A stretch of DNA of 47,336 nucleotides from positions 1 to 47,336 of the forward strand of contig JBAOKB010000119.1 in assembly GCA_037044905.1 (NCBI GenBank). Reading direction: 5' to 3'. Made by a program: the position numbers and the translations under genes. Shown in pieces: positions 21,904 through 33,058 of this stretch. Each line of letters begins with the position of its first letter. The first letter of the stretch is position 1. The stretch is from Hortaea werneckii (lineage: Eukaryota > Ascomycota > Dothideomycetes > Mycosphaerellales > Teratosphaeriaceae). A model generated the notes under the pieces. It worked only from the letters and a program-made list of their open reading frames with translations. It was not told the DNA's origin and did not search any database.

Positions 21904-24095
21904 ATGACTTCAAGGAATCGTGTAACGTCTCATGGCAGATTTGCTGTACGACCAAGAAAGTATGTGGAAGCCGTTCAAGTCACCCCCGCTTCGAGACTTA
22001 CGAAATCTATAGTTGACAGATGGCTCGCAAAAGATCAACTACGACATCAGACTCAATATCACGCCGAATTGAGAGAGCACCGGGCAAATGAAGCTTGCAT
22101 GGACTTTCTTGCAGAACAAAGATTTACCAGCTGGTACGAAGACCCCGAGCCCTCTCAGCTAGCAATCTTTGGAGAAATGGGATCCGGAAAGACGATGACT
22201 ATGTCATTCATCTTAGATGAGCTTTGCCGGAGAAGTCGCTCGCAAATTCCGCAATCTAAGGTCTGCTACTATTACTGTCGCAATGATGAGACAGGCAGGA
22301 CTTTGCAGATCCTCTTAGCTCTGACCCTCGCCCTCCTTGAGCAGCTGCCCGGCTTGAAGAAGACATTCTACGACTGGTACAAGAAGCACCAAGCGTCAAG
22401 CATGATTCACCCTGGGACAGATGCTAGTAAGCTTACAGAATTCCTGACCGGGATTGTTGGAACTCTGGAGCGCCCACTCTACTTCGTGATCGACGGTCTG
22501 GAAGAATGTGATCGGCAGTCCCAGCACGGTGTTTTGGAGATTCTCAAGGATTTGCAAAGAAACACGCCGAAGGTAAAGTCGGTAGTGTCTTCGCGTCCCC
22601 AGCAGGAAATGTTTGCGCAGATAGGAGCAAAGTACCAAGTACATCTATCTCCAAACGCGCGCCGAGATGAGATCCTCACTCGGTACATGGTCACATCGGG
22701 ATTGCCCGACTTGTCAGAGGACGTCCAGACATATCTCATTGGTAGGTTGTCTCGCATGGCCTGCGGCAGCGCTATATGGTTGAAGATGATGGTCGATCTC
22801 ATTGCATGTCACCGGATCAGTCAAATTGGCCCGATGAAGCGCTTCTTTGATGGAGGATCTCTTCCCAGAACCTTAACCCATGTTTACGAAAACCCGCTTT
22901 CAAGATACGCCTCAGACGACGCCGAGAACTTGAATTTGGCGAAGACAGCCCTTAAGATGCTGGCCGTCGCCAGCAGACCTTTAAGCATTTCTGAACTCTC
23001 TTGGGCAGTCGCTCTGGCGGTTCATGGGACTGGATCAAAACGATCGCCGCGCTTAATGACTTGGTGGACCATCAGCGGATCCTGAGCCTCATATCGCCGT
23101 TTGTGTCCTCAATCGACTTTGGCGACATCAACCGACATCAAGTTCGAGTGGCACATCAGTCAGTCAAAGATTTCGTCATGGAACACTTGTCGCCCGAGCT
23201 CACAAGCTGCGACTCGACAATTCATCGCCCAACTGCGAACGACAGTTCCCAGGAGTTGAATGCCTGGGCATTCAATATCTGCACAGCTTACCTTCTACTA
23301 GACGAGGTTGGACAATCTGACCTCTTTTCGGATGAGTTGACCGCTATTGAGGCACTACCTCCGGAGATCGACCTCTTCGAAGAGGAGACTGAGAGCACCG
23401 AATGCAATCTTTCCTGCACTTGGGAGACTTGGGAAGAGAGCATGTTCTGCTATGATCCCATCGAACGTGGCTTTGGTGGGTTCCTAGTATATTCCTCCTG
23501 CTACTGGCTCAATTACCTCGCCGAAACCACTACAGAGCTAGACAGCTGCCTGGAACGGGTGGAAGGCATCTGTCGAGCCGGGTCCCCTCGTCTACGTAAT
23601 TGGATTCAGCAATACCGGCGGCCAGGATGCACTATTCAACCGAGGTTCCTCTTCGAGGACGAGCTCTACGATCCCCTTAGCATCATCTGTCTCTTCGGCT
23701 CGGAATCGATTCTGTGGCACGTCCTTGCCAACGCCGACTTTTGCAAGGATGTCTACCATCCTCATTCGGCCAGACGAGCTGGCGAACAGCTCCTCCAATG
23801 GGGCGACCTGGGCAGGATTCCAATGCTCGCCGTAGGTACCGAGTTGTGGTCGCAGATCAGTAAAGCGCAACTGTCTTGGCTTGTCATCAGCCAATGGTCA
23901 ATTCAAGATTCCACTAGACGCGACTGGAATGCAGTCTTTGATCTGCTGCGACGGAAAAGCGGTGGACTTGGTCCAGGACCGTCGGCGGAAGAGCTGAAAG
24001 CTTTCGCTTTGCAGAGAAACTGTCCTACGATGGGTCAGCTTTATGACTCGGAACGTCGACCTTGGGATCTTCGAGTTGGCGCTCGCATGATTTGA
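21904..24095 (+). pseudogene. NACHT-domain NLR-like protein gene with internal frameshift
   Basis: STAND-type NTPase of the fungal NLR class, linked in the family to nonself recognition. The first frame (21904-23085) has an ATG start, a Walker A AIFGEMGSGKTMTM near residue 90, a Walker B YFVIDGLEECDRQ, a sensor-like VVSSRPQQEMF and winged-helix sequence SRPLSISELSWAVALAV. The continuing homology, TIAALNDLVDHQRILSLISPF and VRVAHQSVKDFVMEHL, is in another frame (from about 23028 to 24095). The shift falls near 23026-23030 and no intron of usable size can bridge it without deleting conserved sequence. It therefore looks like a one-base loss, either real inactivation or a sequencing error. The N-terminus (about 85 aa) has no effector domain I recognise, and the C-terminus shows no ankyrin, WD or TPR repeats. 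Confidence 0.75.
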
Positions 24096-25114
24096 TGACG
24101 GTGGACATGGTGGGAGCGAGGAGACAGTCCGCGTATAGGGAGGGAACAGAGGCGCGGATACGATGGGCATAGTGAACGATTTTCCGCACGACTGCGGAAT
24201 GACGAGTGGATTGCAATGGTTTCATCTTCAGTCCGAAGTCCTCTAACTCGATTTTGTTTCTATTAGCACATTTGGGCCTGGCATTATGGGTTACCAATTC
24301 AACAGAGTTCGTGTATGTTGATCTCCGGAGTGCTTTGATTCTCTATCTCTGGCTCTAGGCTCTCTCTCGGCTCTCTCTCGCTCGGTAAGCGCCGCTAGCG
24401 TTGCCGAATTCCGGTTCTTTCTAGTAAAAAGTGACTCAAATTTCTGAACATAGAGTTATATGGGATCCTCTGTTCTCTGCAACCTGTGGTCGTTCGTGAA
24501 GGTACACGATAATAATTTTAAATATATACACGTATATTCTGGATCAAAAGAAGAGCATCTGGTAAAAGGCTAGAATCCAAGAGCATGAATCTCTACACTA
24601 CCAAGGCTTAAGGACTAGCGCATTTGCGGCTCCTACAAACCCATCCCTTATTATGAAGCCATAGGAGCTCGGAGGTGCGTAGGAAAGCCGCAAGAAGGTC
24701 AACAAGACCTCCTTGTCTCTCTTCGGCCAATTGATGTAGTTACCGCAAGGTCTAATGTCTTGAGGCAACCGACTGTTACGGGATGCATTGTGAAAGCATC
24801 TTTCATAGGAGGAGCTCTGGATCAGGGATATAGAGGAATATGATGGGCGAAAATTTTACTTCTGCATACATTACGAGATCCGTTTCCCCCCGTTTCCCAA
24901 TTAGAAACAAAAAAAAAATCCCATGCACGGCTAGCTTGCCCCCTTTTTGGCTTTTTATTTTTGATTGCAATTTCTGGGTATCCTTAGCTGCTCCCAAAGG
25001 GCTTTTTCGATTACTTCCGCTATGGCCAGGAACGACTCTTTTCTCGTCCCCAAATGCTTTGGTTTCTCTACAGTTTTCGATGAAGAAAGACAAGTCTAGC
25101 TCGAGGAAAGCTTT
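24096..25114. other. gene-free region, partly AT-rich
   Basis: No gene is seen. A CT-rich microsatellite lies around 24341-24385 and AT-rich sequence near 24500-24540. It may hold old degraded repeat sequence, but I recognise no element. Confidence 0.4.
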
Positions 25115-26351
25115 TTACTCGTAACGGTAGCAGAAAGGCCCCTTAGTCGTGCTCATCACGTCGCCGAAGCGCTGGTCCTCGCGCACGAACCCAAATGGCA
25201 GCATATCGTCCAGCGTCATCTCCGCGCTGGGTGGCGAGTTGCCGAGGGTCGAAGTGCCGCTAATGGCTTCCGTGCGCCGCGTGATGTCCAGGTTCTGCCA
25301 GACCATCCAGGTCTTGTCGATCATGCCGTGGTGCAGGAAGAAGATGGGGTCGGCGGGACTGGAGTGGAAGTCCGACATGGAGCCCCCCGTCTGCCAGTGG
25401 CCGCCGCCGTGTACGCCGAACTTGTTGTTCGAGCCCTTGTACCCTTGCATGTAGTCCTGGAAGTCTTCGATGTAGATGTTGTCGAGGACGGTCTCGGTTA
25501 CGTTGGAGAAGGTGTTGTAGCGCTGCGTGAACCACGGGTTGATGTCGCGGACGAGGCAGCGCGGGTTGTATTGGAACGAGCTGTTGACGTTGTCGGTGTT
25601 GGGCAGGTCCAGTGGGCCGAGGTTGACGGTGTAGTCGCTGAAGGGGCCGTTTTGCACACAGCCGCCACCGGTGCCTGGTGGGTAGGTGACGTCCTGGATA
25701 TGGTCAGTTACATGGTCTTTCATGTAGATCAGAATGGATACTCACCATTGTGGACAGCCAGGTGTCGGATCTTCCGTCGACGTACTCGCCATTGCTACCC
25801 ATACTGTACTCATCGCCGTTGAATACCGGGGAGTCTTGTGGCGCTTCTGAGTCAAGAGCCCAGTTCCAGTACGGCAGAACGCCAGTGTAGCCGCAGAGGT
25901 TCTTCAGGTCCTGCTCCCAGAAATAGATAAAGGTTCGGTGCCATGCGAGAAAGTCCGCGGTGTCGTGGATTCTCATCGTGTAGTTGATGTGGGTGGCAAC
26001 GAACTCATCGTGCCTTGACTTCACACCAGGGTAGTCTGATGCCTCGGCCTCGGTCATGTGTGTTGGCGCCATGGTGGTCAGGCAGGTTACGGCGTCGGTG
26101 AAGCTCTTCCGCGTGGCATCGTCCAGGTATCGCCATTCTTTCCGGATGTCGGCGTTGGCATATGTGCAGCTGCTGTCGTAGTCACGGTAGGCCAGGTCGT
26201 ACCGCATGTTTGCATCCGCAACGCCCGAGACATTATACCATGCGGAGCCGTCGGCCAAGTCAGCGGCACTGTAGTCGGCCGTTTTGGGGACGATCTGAGC
26301 AGCGGTCAAGGTGGCTGCCGTAAGGGCGCCAGTCGTTGTGGTGAACTTCAT
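25115..26351 (-). CDS. secreted tyrosinase/catechol oxidase-like copper protein
   Basis: Exons 26351-25746 and 25693-25115, separated by a 52-nt intron (GTGAGT..CCAG), give 394 aa. An N-terminal signal peptide (MKFTTTTGALTAATLTAAQ) indicates secretion. The CuA site shows His in VATHINYT, MRIHDT and FLAWHRTF (about residues 121, 129 and 138). The CuB site shows GVHGGGHWQTGG and DPIFFLHHGMIDKTWMVWQ. These binuclear type 3 copper sites oxidise phenols or catechols. The short length, signal peptide and lack of a long C-terminal lid match secreted short tyrosinases rather than classical intracellular ones. Monophenolase versus diphenolase activity cannot be judged. Neighbours give no pathway context. 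Confidence 0.9.
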
Positions 26352-27811
26352 AGTGATACGAAATTATTAAAGCCCGGAAAGAAACGACAGAACAGTAATA
26401 AAGAAGAGACTGTGAAGATGTTGTCCCCTAGGTAAGAGTATAAGGAAAACGACAGGATAGGTCAACAAGAAAAAGAACAACAATATTGTGTCTCGCAGAT
26501 GACAGAGACATACTTATCCTCAGACCCGTTCCCACCGCGCGGTAGACGGGCCTGCACGTATTCCCGAGATCATGATAATCGCTGCTTGTGCATACGAAGG
26601 GTAGCCAGTCATCGTCGCCCCTGGGCCATGTCTTCTCTCCACATGGTATCGGGAAAATAGATAGCAGCCGATAGTACAGGCTGTACAGTTGACTGAGCCA
26701 CCTGCGGGAACCAGGGGAGGCTGGCAAGGGAGGCGCTAGAGGCCCGCTAAAGCGCGTGTACCTGAAAGCTTAGCCTCTTTATTTTTTGATTGACAGCCGA
26801 GACGCCGAGATGCGATGGGGTGACAACCAATTTCATTCTTTATTACTATCTCCCACGAGGGAGTACAGGCGTCAATGCAAGCCACTGCCATTTTGATGTG
26901 GCTCCCTGCATCGTCATGGTTGCACAACAGACAGATGGAAACAAGAGGACTCCGAGTGGTTACGCAGTCTTCCGGCCCATGAGCACCCGTCCAACGGCCC
27001 TGGGTAGCCCTAGGCATCTGTAACACAAGCGTGCGGGCATCCTTGACGATCTCATTTTCGCAGGGCTATAGCGATGACGACGCGCAAGGCACGGAGCGGA
27101 AAAAGGTTGCCGATTTCGTCGGCAGTAGGAGGAAATGAAAGGACTTGGGATTGGTAACCACGTTCGCTCTAGAACCTTTGGAGACATGGGAAGTCGGTCC
27201 TACATCGTAACACGGTGCCTTCGCTCCTTTTGCAGCAATACGCAAGCATGCTCTGCCATGATCAAATCGGCACTTCCTAATAATATATATGAATGTACAA
27301 ATCGCGAATTGTGTGGCGTCCACGACTCTTCCCAACAGATCTAGCTTGTCTTAAGCGGGTACTTTATCCCATCAGTGAATGAGGTGAATTTGATAGTTCG
27401 GCACGAATGGTTGACATGAAGAATTCACTTATCAGGGGTATTATTGCGGCACTGATGAGACGAATTATTGTCTCCCCGCCATAATACTTCGAAATTGTGT
27501 CCTCAATGGTCTGACAGCAGTTACACATTCACGGCAATCAAGCACCTAGCACATTTTCTTGCCCATACCAATGTTTGTCTGACGGACAGGTTGGACAACT
27601 AAGTGCTAGAGGTTGGTTTGGCGGGGCTCATCTCCATCAAGGGCTGGTGGTGACGTCGCTAAAAGCGCGCGATGAGGTGAAAGCGTGCTCCGAAAGTTCA
27701 CTCTAACTGCTGTGGCCCCTGCTGCTGGCTTCCAAGTCGCGATCATGGTTGATCTTCTCACAACGCGACCGCACCATCCTTACCCATTATAGACTTATAA
27801 TCAGACTCACC
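26352..27811. other. long intergenic region
   Basis: 1460 bp between the divergent tyrosinase and KHE1-like genes. Short open frames only. I see no RNA gene or repeat that I can support. Confidence 0.4.
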
Positions 27812-28773
27812 ATGCGCCTCTTTCTTCTCCCAGTCAGCACCCGGCGCACACTGATCTACTGCGAGCGGGTCCAGGAAGCTGTGCAGGGCGCACCGCAGCC
27901 CATCTCAGAGCGCATTATCAACAAGGCATCACAGACCTGGGCGCAATGGGAGAAGGCGGAGAGAGGATGGCAGAAGAAGTTGACGGTATATGGCAACCAA
28001 ATTTTCATGCGCATACCTTATGAAGAATGGGGCTTGAAAAGCATACCCCCCGCGACAAAGCGGAAGCTGCAGGACGTAGACGAAGGCAAGATCCGGCTTG
28101 AATGCCTCTACCCAGGCGCTTTTATGAAGCAGCATAAGGTGTCCGAGATCTTACAGCGACTCGCGACTGAGAGACAGGCCTTCCACAAGAAGAAGATGTG
28201 GACCTCGCTTGCCTGGATCCCTGCTACCCTGCCATTCGCAGTGGTGCCAATGTAAGGTTCGCAAGTAGCGACAAAAGGCGTCGCCATGATACGCAAGCTG
28301 ACACAGCGGACAGCGTTCCCAATATCCCTTTCTTCTACCTCTGTTTCCGCGCATACTCTCACTTTCGGGCACTGTATGGAGGTCGATTGTTAGAACATCT
28401 GGTAAGGAAGGAATTGGTAACTACGACAGATAGCCAGCAGATGGACGAGCTTTACGCTGCGGGACTGCTACATCCAAGCCGAGAAGGATCAAGAGGAGCG
28501 CCACGGCCATCAGAAGATGTCATTCAGACCGTGGCTGGCATAGTAGAAGCTCAGACCAACGGCGGGAAAGAGGATGTAATGATGCTACAACGCTGGAATG
28601 GCAAGTTGATCGCCGAGGACTTCCATCTGCCTGAGATGGAGATTGAAATTGAGCGGGCAGTGGAGCAGGTCGAGCAGGCGATAAAACAGAAGGATGAGCT
28701 GGCGGAAGAGAAGAAGGAAGTCATGGAGGCGAAAGTGCATATGGCGGAAAAGGTTGATGATTCCGAGCGATAG
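27812..28773 (+). CDS. mitochondrial K+/H+ exchange-related protein (KHE1 family)
   Basis: Exons 27812-28251 and 28314-28773 flank a 62-nt intron (GTAAGG..ACAG, branch GCTGAC) and give 299 aa. The N-terminus MRLFLLPVSTRRTLIYCERV is the hallmark of the fungal Mit_KHE1 family (yeast YDL183C group), inner-membrane proteins implicated in K+/H+ exchange. The splice join rebuilds a hydrophobic segment, WIPATLPFAVVPIVPNIPFFY, a likely membrane span. The C-terminal 60 residues (EIEIERAVEQVEQAIKQKDELAEEKKE) form a coiled coil. The start is the internal ATG at 27812 because it begins the conserved motif. It is convergent with the following SDR gene. Confidence 0.85.
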
Positions 28774-28877
28774 CAGCGCAGGGATCGATTTGGCTGTACC
28801 ACGTAGACGTGGTAAGAGTAACGCGTGCGGGCTGGGAGGGCAGTCCGCAGTACGCTTTGCATAGGCATTTCCTCGAC

Positions 28878-29941
28878 CTATCTTGCAGTGTAGCAGCCGT
28901 CAACAGGGAGGTAAACCTGGAGAAGTTGTCAGTCTCCGAATACGGCCCCAAACAATCATCACACGCCCAACTTACTCCGGACACCCATTGCGCATCGTCA
29001 CTTGCGAGGAACACGCAAGCCCTCGCAATATCATCCGGCTGGCCTAGACCTCGGAAAGGATGCTTCCCTTGCAACTGCGCCCTCCTCTTCTCATCGCCAA
29101 ACGCGAGTTCCGTCTGGCTCGAAGTAGTATACCCGGGCCCGACCGAATTAACATGAATCCCATGCTCTGCACAATCCAATGCCGCCGCTCTTGAGAAATT
29201 AATCACCGCGCCTTTACTCGCACAATACGACGTCATATTATTCGTCCCCACATGCCCGAGAATCGACGCAATATTGATAATCCACCCGCGATCACCATTA
29301 GGTCCCACAGCATCCTGCCTCATCATCTGCCGCGCCGCATACTTCGTCCCCAGGAAAACCCCCGTCGAATTGATCATCTGCTCCTTCTCCCACATCTCCA
29401 ACGGCATCTCCCAGACCGGCTGCGGGTTCGTCGACTCCAGCGCCACGCCCGCATTATTCACAAACACATCCACTTTCCCGAACCCCTCGACCGCGCGCTC
29501 GATCAGGTTCTCCATGCTGACCGGGTTCGTCACGTCCGTCGACACGAACACGGCTTTGCCGCCTGCCTCGTTGATCCGGTCATGCGTCGTCCCCCGCGTC
29601 TCCTCCTCAGACGCCCCGTACTTGCTCGTCTCCCGGATGTCGGCGCAGATGACGCAGGCGCCTTCGGCGCTGTACCGGAATGCGATTGCGCGGCCGAGGC
29701 CGGAGGCCGCGCCGGTGACGATGGCTACTCGGCCTTGGAGTCGGCCGTGGCCGGTAGGCGTTGCGGAGGCTATGGAGCGGGTTTGTGGAGCGAGAGCTGC
29801 AATCTTGGTGTGATAGACTCCAGCCCATCTTGGTCGGGAGGGTGTGTGGAAATGTGCATGTTGTCGGAAGGTTGGAAAGGCTCGACGAGAGGAGACAGTT
29901 CTTGCGGTCAACGAGAACCGGGAGAGGAAGTTGAGAGACAT
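28878..29941 (-). CDS. mitochondrial short-chain dehydrogenase/reductase
   Basis: Exons 29941-28976 and 28916-28878 are split by a 59-nt intron (GTAAGT..CCAG) and give 334 aa. The intron matters: reading through would add about 80 unrelated residues, while splicing gives the standard SDR ending WVSGVYLPVDGCYTAR. The first 40 residues are rich in Arg, Ser and Phe without acidic residues, suggesting mitochondrial import. The core shows VAIVTGAASGLGRA (TGxxxGxG), VFVNNAGVA, Ser in INIASILGHVG, and YCASKGA (YxxxK). An ICADIRE segment (Asp) favours NAD(H). It is a classical 3-oxoacyl-ACP-reductase-like SDR; the substrate is unknown. Confidence 0.88.
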
Positions 29942-30487
29942 AGTTGTACAGGGAGAAAGCTAGAATGGATGTACAGAACTTACCAGGACCCGGCGGACGC
30001 TTAGAGGAGGTTTGAGTCTTTATTTACTCGGCGACAGCGTGCAGCAGTAGTGGGCTTCCGAATGCAAATAATGAGGACATGCACGGTAGACCTACCTGAT
30101 AAGCGTCCATGCAGCTAGCTCTCCCCGAGTCGAGGAGCTCTTGTGGGGGGGAGGTGGGACGCGAGGACGGATATGCTGGAGTTTATGGTCGCGGTGCAAG
30201 TTAGGCGAGTGGGGTGGATTTCACTAGCGCTAATTCCACTTGCTGCATCGGGGAAGCAGAAGGTAAAGAGGCGTAACGACGAGGTAGCAAAGAAGTCACT
30301 CTTGAAGACAAATTCATGAAAGCGAAGAGGCGTGACTGCTGTCATGGCTAGAGTATTCTCAGTGCTGTTGGAACCTCATCCTAATCTTCTAAATCTATCG
30401 TAATCTTTTGTTCTCTTAGCCTTATCCTATGAACGCCATCGCTAAATTCGTGCATCATCGAAAGCCGCTTCCTCTTAAGATCCAATC
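29942..30487. other. intergenic
   Basis: No gene is seen. It holds the SDR promoter and the 3' flank of the lipase gene. Confidence 0.4.
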
Positions 30488-32248
30488 TCATCGCACACCC
30501 GCAAGCCTCTTCTGCCTCTTCTCCACATCCTTCATCTCCTTGAGAATCTCGTCGTTAAACCACTCGTACCCGTCAAGATAGACATGATGTCCCGCTTTCG
30601 GCACCACCGAGACTTTCACACTGCCATTCTCCATCTGCTTCTCGCGCTCTGTCGCATTAGCCAAAGCTTTCTGCTTTTCCGCTTCGAGCCTCTCCTTCGA
30701 TGCATAGCCCCCTCCGACATCCATCCAGTCATGATCGCCATACATCAAGACTATCGGCACGCCAGTCTCTCGGACTTTCTGGGGACTGTCAGTAGGTGGC
30801 GTAGAGGCTGCGGCGTCAGGTTCGGGCTTGTTGTGGTCCTCGAGGTACTGGCGGCCTACGCCGTGAATGCGTCGGATCAGTGGCGAACGCGCGAAGGCGC
30901 CGGGCGCGAGGATGTAGGCTAGAGCGTATTCGCCCGACCCCCGTTGCCGGAAGAGAGAGTATGAGTAGTCGTGTAGTGCTTGCGCTTCGTCGGGTGGCAG
31001 ATGGCTGAATCTGCGACTTGTCCAGCCGGAGACAAGTCTCGGTCCCAGCGGTCCTGACAGTCGTACTAGAGAAAAGGGTGAGATGTTTGCGTCCCAGAGT
31101 GTAGTAAGCCACTTAGGAAGCGGCTTTCGAGGGGCTGGCTTGCCATCACGCGAGGCCTCTTCTTGTCTCTTCCGGGCATTGAGAAAGTTGTTGTTGTCGC
31201 CAGCAGGTCTACCGCCCTCGAGCTCAGCCTGTTCGAATTCGGCGGCGGTTGAGGTGTCTCCAGACTCTGGCATTTCATCGTTGACGGCATACGGATCCTC
31301 AGGAATGCCGACAGGACTTGCCAGGATCAATTTGTTGAGGTGACCAGGATACTTCAAAGCGTAACAGACTGCCATGTAGCCTCCAAGACTGTGCCCAAGC
31401 AATGTCATCTTTTCGATCCCCTTCTTGATCCGCCACTCTTCGAGCGCATCTATAAACCAGCTTTCCGCTTCTCGGACCTTGCCTTCCTTATCCTTGGCAT
31501 TGATCTTGAATGGCGGTCTACTACTCCTGCCCATACCCAGCAGATCCAACGCGTAAAGCTTCCAAGATGGCAGTCTCGACAGCGGCTCAAAGTTCTTGTA
31601 GTAGAAGCCGAGGCCTGCACCATATCCGTGCAGCATCACAAGATTGTTTTCCGTCTCCTCGCCTAACCTCTCCACGCTGAACTCATTCAGGAAACGATTC
31701 TTCCCCGCCAACTGCACCAGATTGCTATGCCATTGTCTCGGTCCATGGGGATCAGTCTCTGACGTCGTCCGTACAGGAGCCGCTTCTTTCGCTACCGACT
31801 GATCAACGTCCATCGGTTGCTTCTCGTCTGGCGGCGTGGTTCCCGACTGCATTTGCGTTGGTGGCTTTTTCAAATACGGCAAGAAGGACAACACCTTATG
31901 CTCCGTCATTGCCGGCGTCAGACCCGCCCACCACTGCGACCATCCCTCCTTATACGACAGCGGGAAATAGCCTCCCCGAGGCGGCTGACGTCCCTGTGCC
32001 TCGGCCTCTTCTTTCGCGCGTTGCCTCGCCAGCATAGGCCGCTGGCCGCCTTCCCGGCTCGCATCGTCTGCCGGGCTAGTCGAGGTCATGGTCGAGTATG
32101 CTGCGGCCGGTCGGCTGTGCGGTGGCGGTGTCGATGCTGTCGGGACGGATGTGATGTCAGCGGGATGAAATGCGGTGACGAAGACGGCGGATCTGAGAGT
32201 GGCGGGAAGTGCGAGCAGAGATGCTCCTATGTGCGCAGCAAGGCGCAT
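30488..32248 (-). CDS. alpha/beta-hydrolase, Cld1/ABHD4-5-like (cardiolipin-type phospholipase)
   Basis: Intronless, 586 aa. The ATG starts MRLAAHIGASLLALPATLRSAVF, a basic, hydrophobic leader compatible with mitochondrial targeting. The hydrolase core shows NLVMLHGYGAGLGFYYKNF, the ALDLLGMGRSSRPPF strand-loop, and the nucleophile elbow LLGHSLGGYMAVCYALKYP (Ser about 287). The acid is likely in VLMYGDHDWMDVGGG and the catalytic His in KAGHHVYLDGYEWFN. These features and the long insert between core strands match the yeast Cld1/Ict1 and ABHD4/5 group. Cld1 deacylates cardiolipin to start its remodelling in mitochondria. Cardiolipin specificity is inferred; lysophosphatidic acid acyltransferase-type annotations exist for relatives. 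Confidence 0.85.
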   Translation of the reverse strand: MRLAAHIGASLLALPATLRSAVFVTAFHPADITSVPTASTPPPHSRPAAAYSTMTSTSPADDASREGGQRPMLARQRAKEEAEAQGRQPPRGGYFPLSYKEGWSQWWAGLTPAMTEHKVLSFLPYLKKPPTQMQSGTTPPDEKQPMDVDQSVAKEAAPVRTTSETDPHGPRQWHSNLVQLAGKNRFLNEFSVERLGEETENNLVMLHGYGAGLGFYYKNFEPLSRLPSWKLYALDLLGMGRSSRPPFKINAKDKEGKVREAESWFIDALEEWRIKKGIEKMTLLGHSLGGYMAVCYALKYPGHLNKLILASPVGIPEDPYAVNDEMPESGDTSTAAEFEQAELEGGRPAGDNNNFLNARKRQEEASRDGKPAPRKPLPKWLTTLWDANISPFSLVRLSGPLGPRLVSGWTSRRFSHLPPDEAQALHDYSYSLFRQRGSGEYALAYILAPGAFARSPLIRRIHGVGRQYLEDHNKPEPDAAASTPPTDSPQKVRETGVPIVLMYGDHDWMDVGGGYASKERLEAEKQKALANATEREKQMENGSVKVSVVPKAGHHVYLDGYEWFNDEILKEMKDVEKRQKRLAGVR

Positions 32249-33058
32249 GGGATTGCGAACGCCCCTCTGTTCTAGTACTCAAGGTGAACAACGGCGCGGA
32301 GCAAAGGCAGCCCGATCGACGAAGATGCAGTGGCCGCGGTGAAGTGCCTTACATAAGCTGGCATCACCTCCACGTGCTCGCGTTCGCTATTGCGTTTCGC
32401 CACTACATTTGATAGATGCCCACCAACATATCGACAGCGTTCTTACAATTGACCCGCTCATTCCGCGATAAAATGATCGAAGTTGACGTCGCTCTCATGA
32501 AAATGGCCCGGCCTTATATGCAATCACAACGGCAGGCAGTCTATACTACCATGTTTTGCGGTGAGGAGATGTTCCCATCCTCGAACTAGTACCATCTCCA
32601 GCGGAGACTCCGGCCGTATGTGCCAGCATACATAAAGTCAGATGGTTGCACCCTGTCTCTATTCACCCGTAAAGATTTCCTTTCCCAGGACGAACGTTCA
32701 GATCCAATTGCCACTGTAGCAGCGGACAGCAACATTCGATTTCTTCTCGATGCAAGTCCGCTTTCCGGGAAGAGAACGGACTAAGGGGTAGAAAATGGAA
32801 AATACAAGATAAGAAAATAAGGAGTAAGGAAAAAGAAGTAAGGAGTAAGAAGTAAGAGATAAAAGGTAAGGAATAAGGGGTAAGGAATAAGGAGTGGGAC
32901 ATAAGGGGTAAGGAATAAGGGATAAGAAATAAAGGCTAAGGAATAAAGCGCAAGATATAAAAGGTAAGGAATAAAGGGCAAGGCCAATGTTAAAAATTAA
33001 AAATCAGAAAAGAAAAACGTGAAGTAAGAGAAGAGGAGGGGGAGGAGTAAAACTTCGT
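32249..33058. other. intergenic, lipase promoter and minisatellite
   Basis: No gene is seen. The first 500 bp include the promoter of the Cld1-like gene. The rest is dominated by the purine-rich minisatellite. Confidence 0.5.
32781..32985 (+). repeat. purine-rich degenerate minisatellite
   Basis: About 200 bp made of variants of AAGGGGTAAGGAATAAGG, almost free of C on this strand. The units vary in length and sequence, so this is an old or slippage-prone array. The open frames on the opposite strand (Leu/Tyr/Phe-rich) are a by-product of the repeat. Confidence 0.85.

Noticed and set aside
23001..23085. Programmed -1 frameshift joining the two NLR frames
   Set aside because: I see no standard X-XXY-YYZ slippery heptamer or obvious downstream structure. 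A simple indel explains it better.
25328..25822. Long open frame opposite the tyrosinase gene
   Set aside because: It is the antisense shadow of a GC-rich coding exon with copper-site motifs on the minus strand.
29252..30004. 250-codon plus-strand open frame
   Set aside because: Antisense shadow of the SDR gene (basic, His/Arg-rich composition, no motif).
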